The position numbers and the translations under genes were made by a program. Positions 62,588-64,000 of a stretch of 64,000 nucleotides of DNA are shown here, piece after piece. The stretch is from Nitrospira sp. (GTDB lineage Bacteria > Nitrospirota > Nitrospiria > Nitrospirales > Nitrospiraceae): positions 30,834 through 94,833 of the forward strand of contig SWDI01000004.1 in NCBI GenBank assembly GCA_005116955.1, read 5' to 3'. A model generated the notes under the pieces. That model was not told the DNA's origin and ran no database searches. It saw only the letters and a program-made list of their open reading frames with translations. Positions within the stretch are counted from its first letter, which is position 1. Every line of letters starts with the position of its first letter.

Positions 62588-63874
62588 TTATGCACGTATT
62601 GCAGGCGAGGCATTGCGCGGGGACTGCTCGGCGTGATCTCCCCTGGGGTTCGGACGGCGGTGTCGGCTGGCAAACCTCGAGCGACTTGGAGCGGAACGCT
62701 CGTCCCGATGTGCCCGATTATCCTCGCCATGAATCACAGGCAACGAAGTTCTACTTCCCGGCGCAAGCGGGACTGCATGTCCCAGGAGGCGCTCAATATC
62801 TCGAAGTTGCTGCCGGTCTTCGCCCGTCACAAAACTTGTGGCGCGGCCGGTTGTCTTCATTCGAGCCGTGCGGCCAATACGATGGACGTAATCTTCTGGG
62901 CAATTGGGTAGATCGAAATTGATCACGTGGCCGATGTTCGCAACATCGATCCCCCGTGCAGCGATATCCGTCGCGACCAGCACCCGGAATGACCCGCGTC
63001 TAAAACCCTCTAGCGCGGCGCGCCTCTGTGAGAGACTCCGGTCTCCATGCAACACGGCCACTCGATGGCCTTCGCTACCCAGCATACGCCCCAACCGATC
63101 GGCACGGTGCTTTGTCCTGGTGAACACCAGAGCCGTATCCTGATCGGCCTTCAATAACGACAAGAGAAGATCGGGCTTCTCACCATGGGAGGTGTAATGG
63201 ATCCCCTGCGTGACCCCATCGGCTGTCGTGGCAGACGGTGCGACCATGACGCGCACCGGATTCTTCACATTGGCTTGAACCAATCGAGCCAGATCTGTCG
63301 GCAGGGTAGCTGAGAAGAGAAGAGTCTGTCGCTCTTCAGGCAACGCATCAAGAATCTGATTGATCTGAGGCGCAAAGCCCATATCCAACATCCGATCCGC
63401 CTCATCCAACACCAAGATCTTCATAGACGACAAGACAATCGTGCCGTTCCACATGTGATCCAGAAGACGCCCAGGCGTCGCTATCAAGATGTCTGGTCGC
63501 TGTCGCAAGCCCCGTACTTGGGCTTGCATATCGGCGCCTCCGACTATGACGGTCGCGGAAATCCGCCGACTCCGGCCAAGCTTATCAATCGTCGTCAGGG
63601 TCTGCAATGCCAGCTCACGGGTTGGCGCTAAGATCAATGCCTGCGGTTGCCCCTTCGGCAATGCAGCGAGTCGTTCGACGATTGGAATGACAAAGGCTGC
63701 GGTTTTACCCGTCCCGGTCTGGGCACATCCGATGACATCTCGCCCAGCGAGCGCAGGCGGAATGGCTTGCTCTTGAATGGGCGTGGGTGATGCGAACCCG
63801 GCATCAGCCAGGTCCCGGAGCAACCCCTCGGACAAACCGAGGGCGTGAAAATTGGCGTGAACAGACGTATTCAC
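62588..63874 (-). CDS. rhlE: DEAD-box RNA helicase, RhlE type
   Basis: 428 residues from GTG 63874 (AAAGGATAG upstream). Helicase motifs in order: Q motif ASPTPIQEQAIP, motif I AQTGTGKTAA, Ia PTRELALQT, Ib ATPGRLLDH, II LDEADRMLDMG (DEAD), III LFSATLP, IV VFTRTK, V VATDIAARGIDV, VI HRIGRTARM. The basic, disordered C-terminal tail (SRFASRHRRPNPRGD) is typical of RhlE. Role in ribosome assembly or mRNA decay, particularly in the cold. Confidence 0.94.
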   Translation of the reverse strand: MNTSVHANFHALGLSEGLLRDLADAGFASPTPIQEQAIPPALAGRDVIGCAQTGTGKTAAFVIPIVERLAALPKGQPQALILAPTRELALQTLTTIDKLGRSRRISATVIVGGADMQAQVRGLRQRPDILIATPGRLLDHMWNGTIVLSSMKILVLDEADRMLDMGFAPQINQILDALPEERQTLLFSATLPTDLARLVQANVKNPVRVMVAPSATTADGVTQGIHYTSHGEKPDLLLSLLKADQDTALVFTRTKHRADRLGRMLGSEGHRVAVLHGDRSLSQRRAALEGFRRGSFRVLVATDIAARGIDVANIGHVINFDLPNCPEDYVHRIGRTARMKTTGRATSFVTGEDRQQLRDIERLLGHAVPLAPGSRTSLPVIHGEDNRAHRDERSAPSRSRFASRHRRPNPRGDHAEQSPRNASPAIRA

Positions 63875-64000
63875 TACGCTATCCTTTCAGTATGATCGCA
63901 TTATGACGGGATCAGAGAACCGAGGGGAGAGACAACCGAGAAGGGTGCAACTCCAAACTGGACCTGGTCGCGATGCGATCGCGAAGTCCGGTATAGTTTG

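Noticed and set aside
63903..64000. Open plus-strand frame from ATG 63903 to the window end
   Set aside because: About 32 codons, basic and low-complexity, no family feature and no ribosome-binding site; too short to support as a gene.
1..64000. CRISPR array, rRNA or tRNA genes
   Set aside because: No regular direct-repeat array, no rRNA stretch and no cloverleaf with TTCRA-type arm noticed by eye; a short tRNA could still be missed without a covariance search.

Overview
The window is dense bacterial DNA of moderately high G+C with about 50 protein genes and no rRNA or tRNA that I could find. The gene set (squalene-type hopanoid genes hpnD/hpnE, an NHL-repeat protein next to guaB, the uppS-cdsA-dxr-rseP-proS block, many small lipoproteins, GAF-type GspE/PilB ATPase) suggests a Gram-negative bacterium, most like the phylum Nitrospirota (genus Nitrospira or a relative). 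That placement rests on recollection of gene families, not on a search.

Layout. 1-2107: 5' part of a secreted SpvB/TcaC-like (Tc-toxin/RHS-type) protein that runs out of the window. 2108-2963: gene-free, with two tandem operator-like dyads. 2964-12883 (minus): NHL protein, guaB, guaA, rluB, aspS, aroC, apparently one long transcription unit for purine, tRNA, rRNA-modification and shikimate housekeeping. 13176-15485: very small genes, a c-type cytochrome and an internally deleted IS630-type element. 15706-19389 (minus): a five-gene envelope operon (three lipoproteins, a coiled-coil protein and a copper-amine-oxidase-like protein), the most novel-looking block here. 19586-24682: methyltransferase, a ProA homologue lacking its catalytic cysteine, a lipoprotein and an MFS transporter. 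24776-30349: threonine aldolase, nucleotidyltransferase, gnd-zwf, thioredoxin and SGNH esterase.

30481-37196 (plus): HEAT-repeat protein, HD-GYP phosphodiesterase, a FolB-methyltransferase fusion, PHP phosphoesterase and membrane Ser/Thr kinase, a signalling-rich run. 37342-40895: Cys-rich membrane protein, unknown protein, YjbQ family, a frameshifted relic of class II ribonucleotide reductase, an SH3-like membrane protein and a strong hairpin. 40961-44760: HAD phosphatase, cobalamin-binding-type protein, hpnD, hpnE. 44792-48792: small lipoprotein, secreted protein, type 4 uracil-DNA glycosylase with a sliding-clamp motif, then a stretch of gene decay (formylglycine-enzyme relic, a short inverted-repeat element, dienelactone-hydrolase relic) with an orphan antitoxin-like gene.

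48832-51722 (minus) is tldD-pmbA. 51929-57970 is the conserved uppS-cdsA-dxr-rseP-proS cluster, linking isoprenoid carrier synthesis, phospholipid precursor synthesis and envelope-stress proteolysis. 58177-63874 has a GAF-containing type II secretion/pilus ATPase, an MltC-type lytic transglycosylase, a PilZ protein beside a PilZ fragment, and an RhlE-type RNA helicase. Many start codons were moved downstream of the longest open frame using family conservation and ribosome-binding sites; this is stated where it matters.
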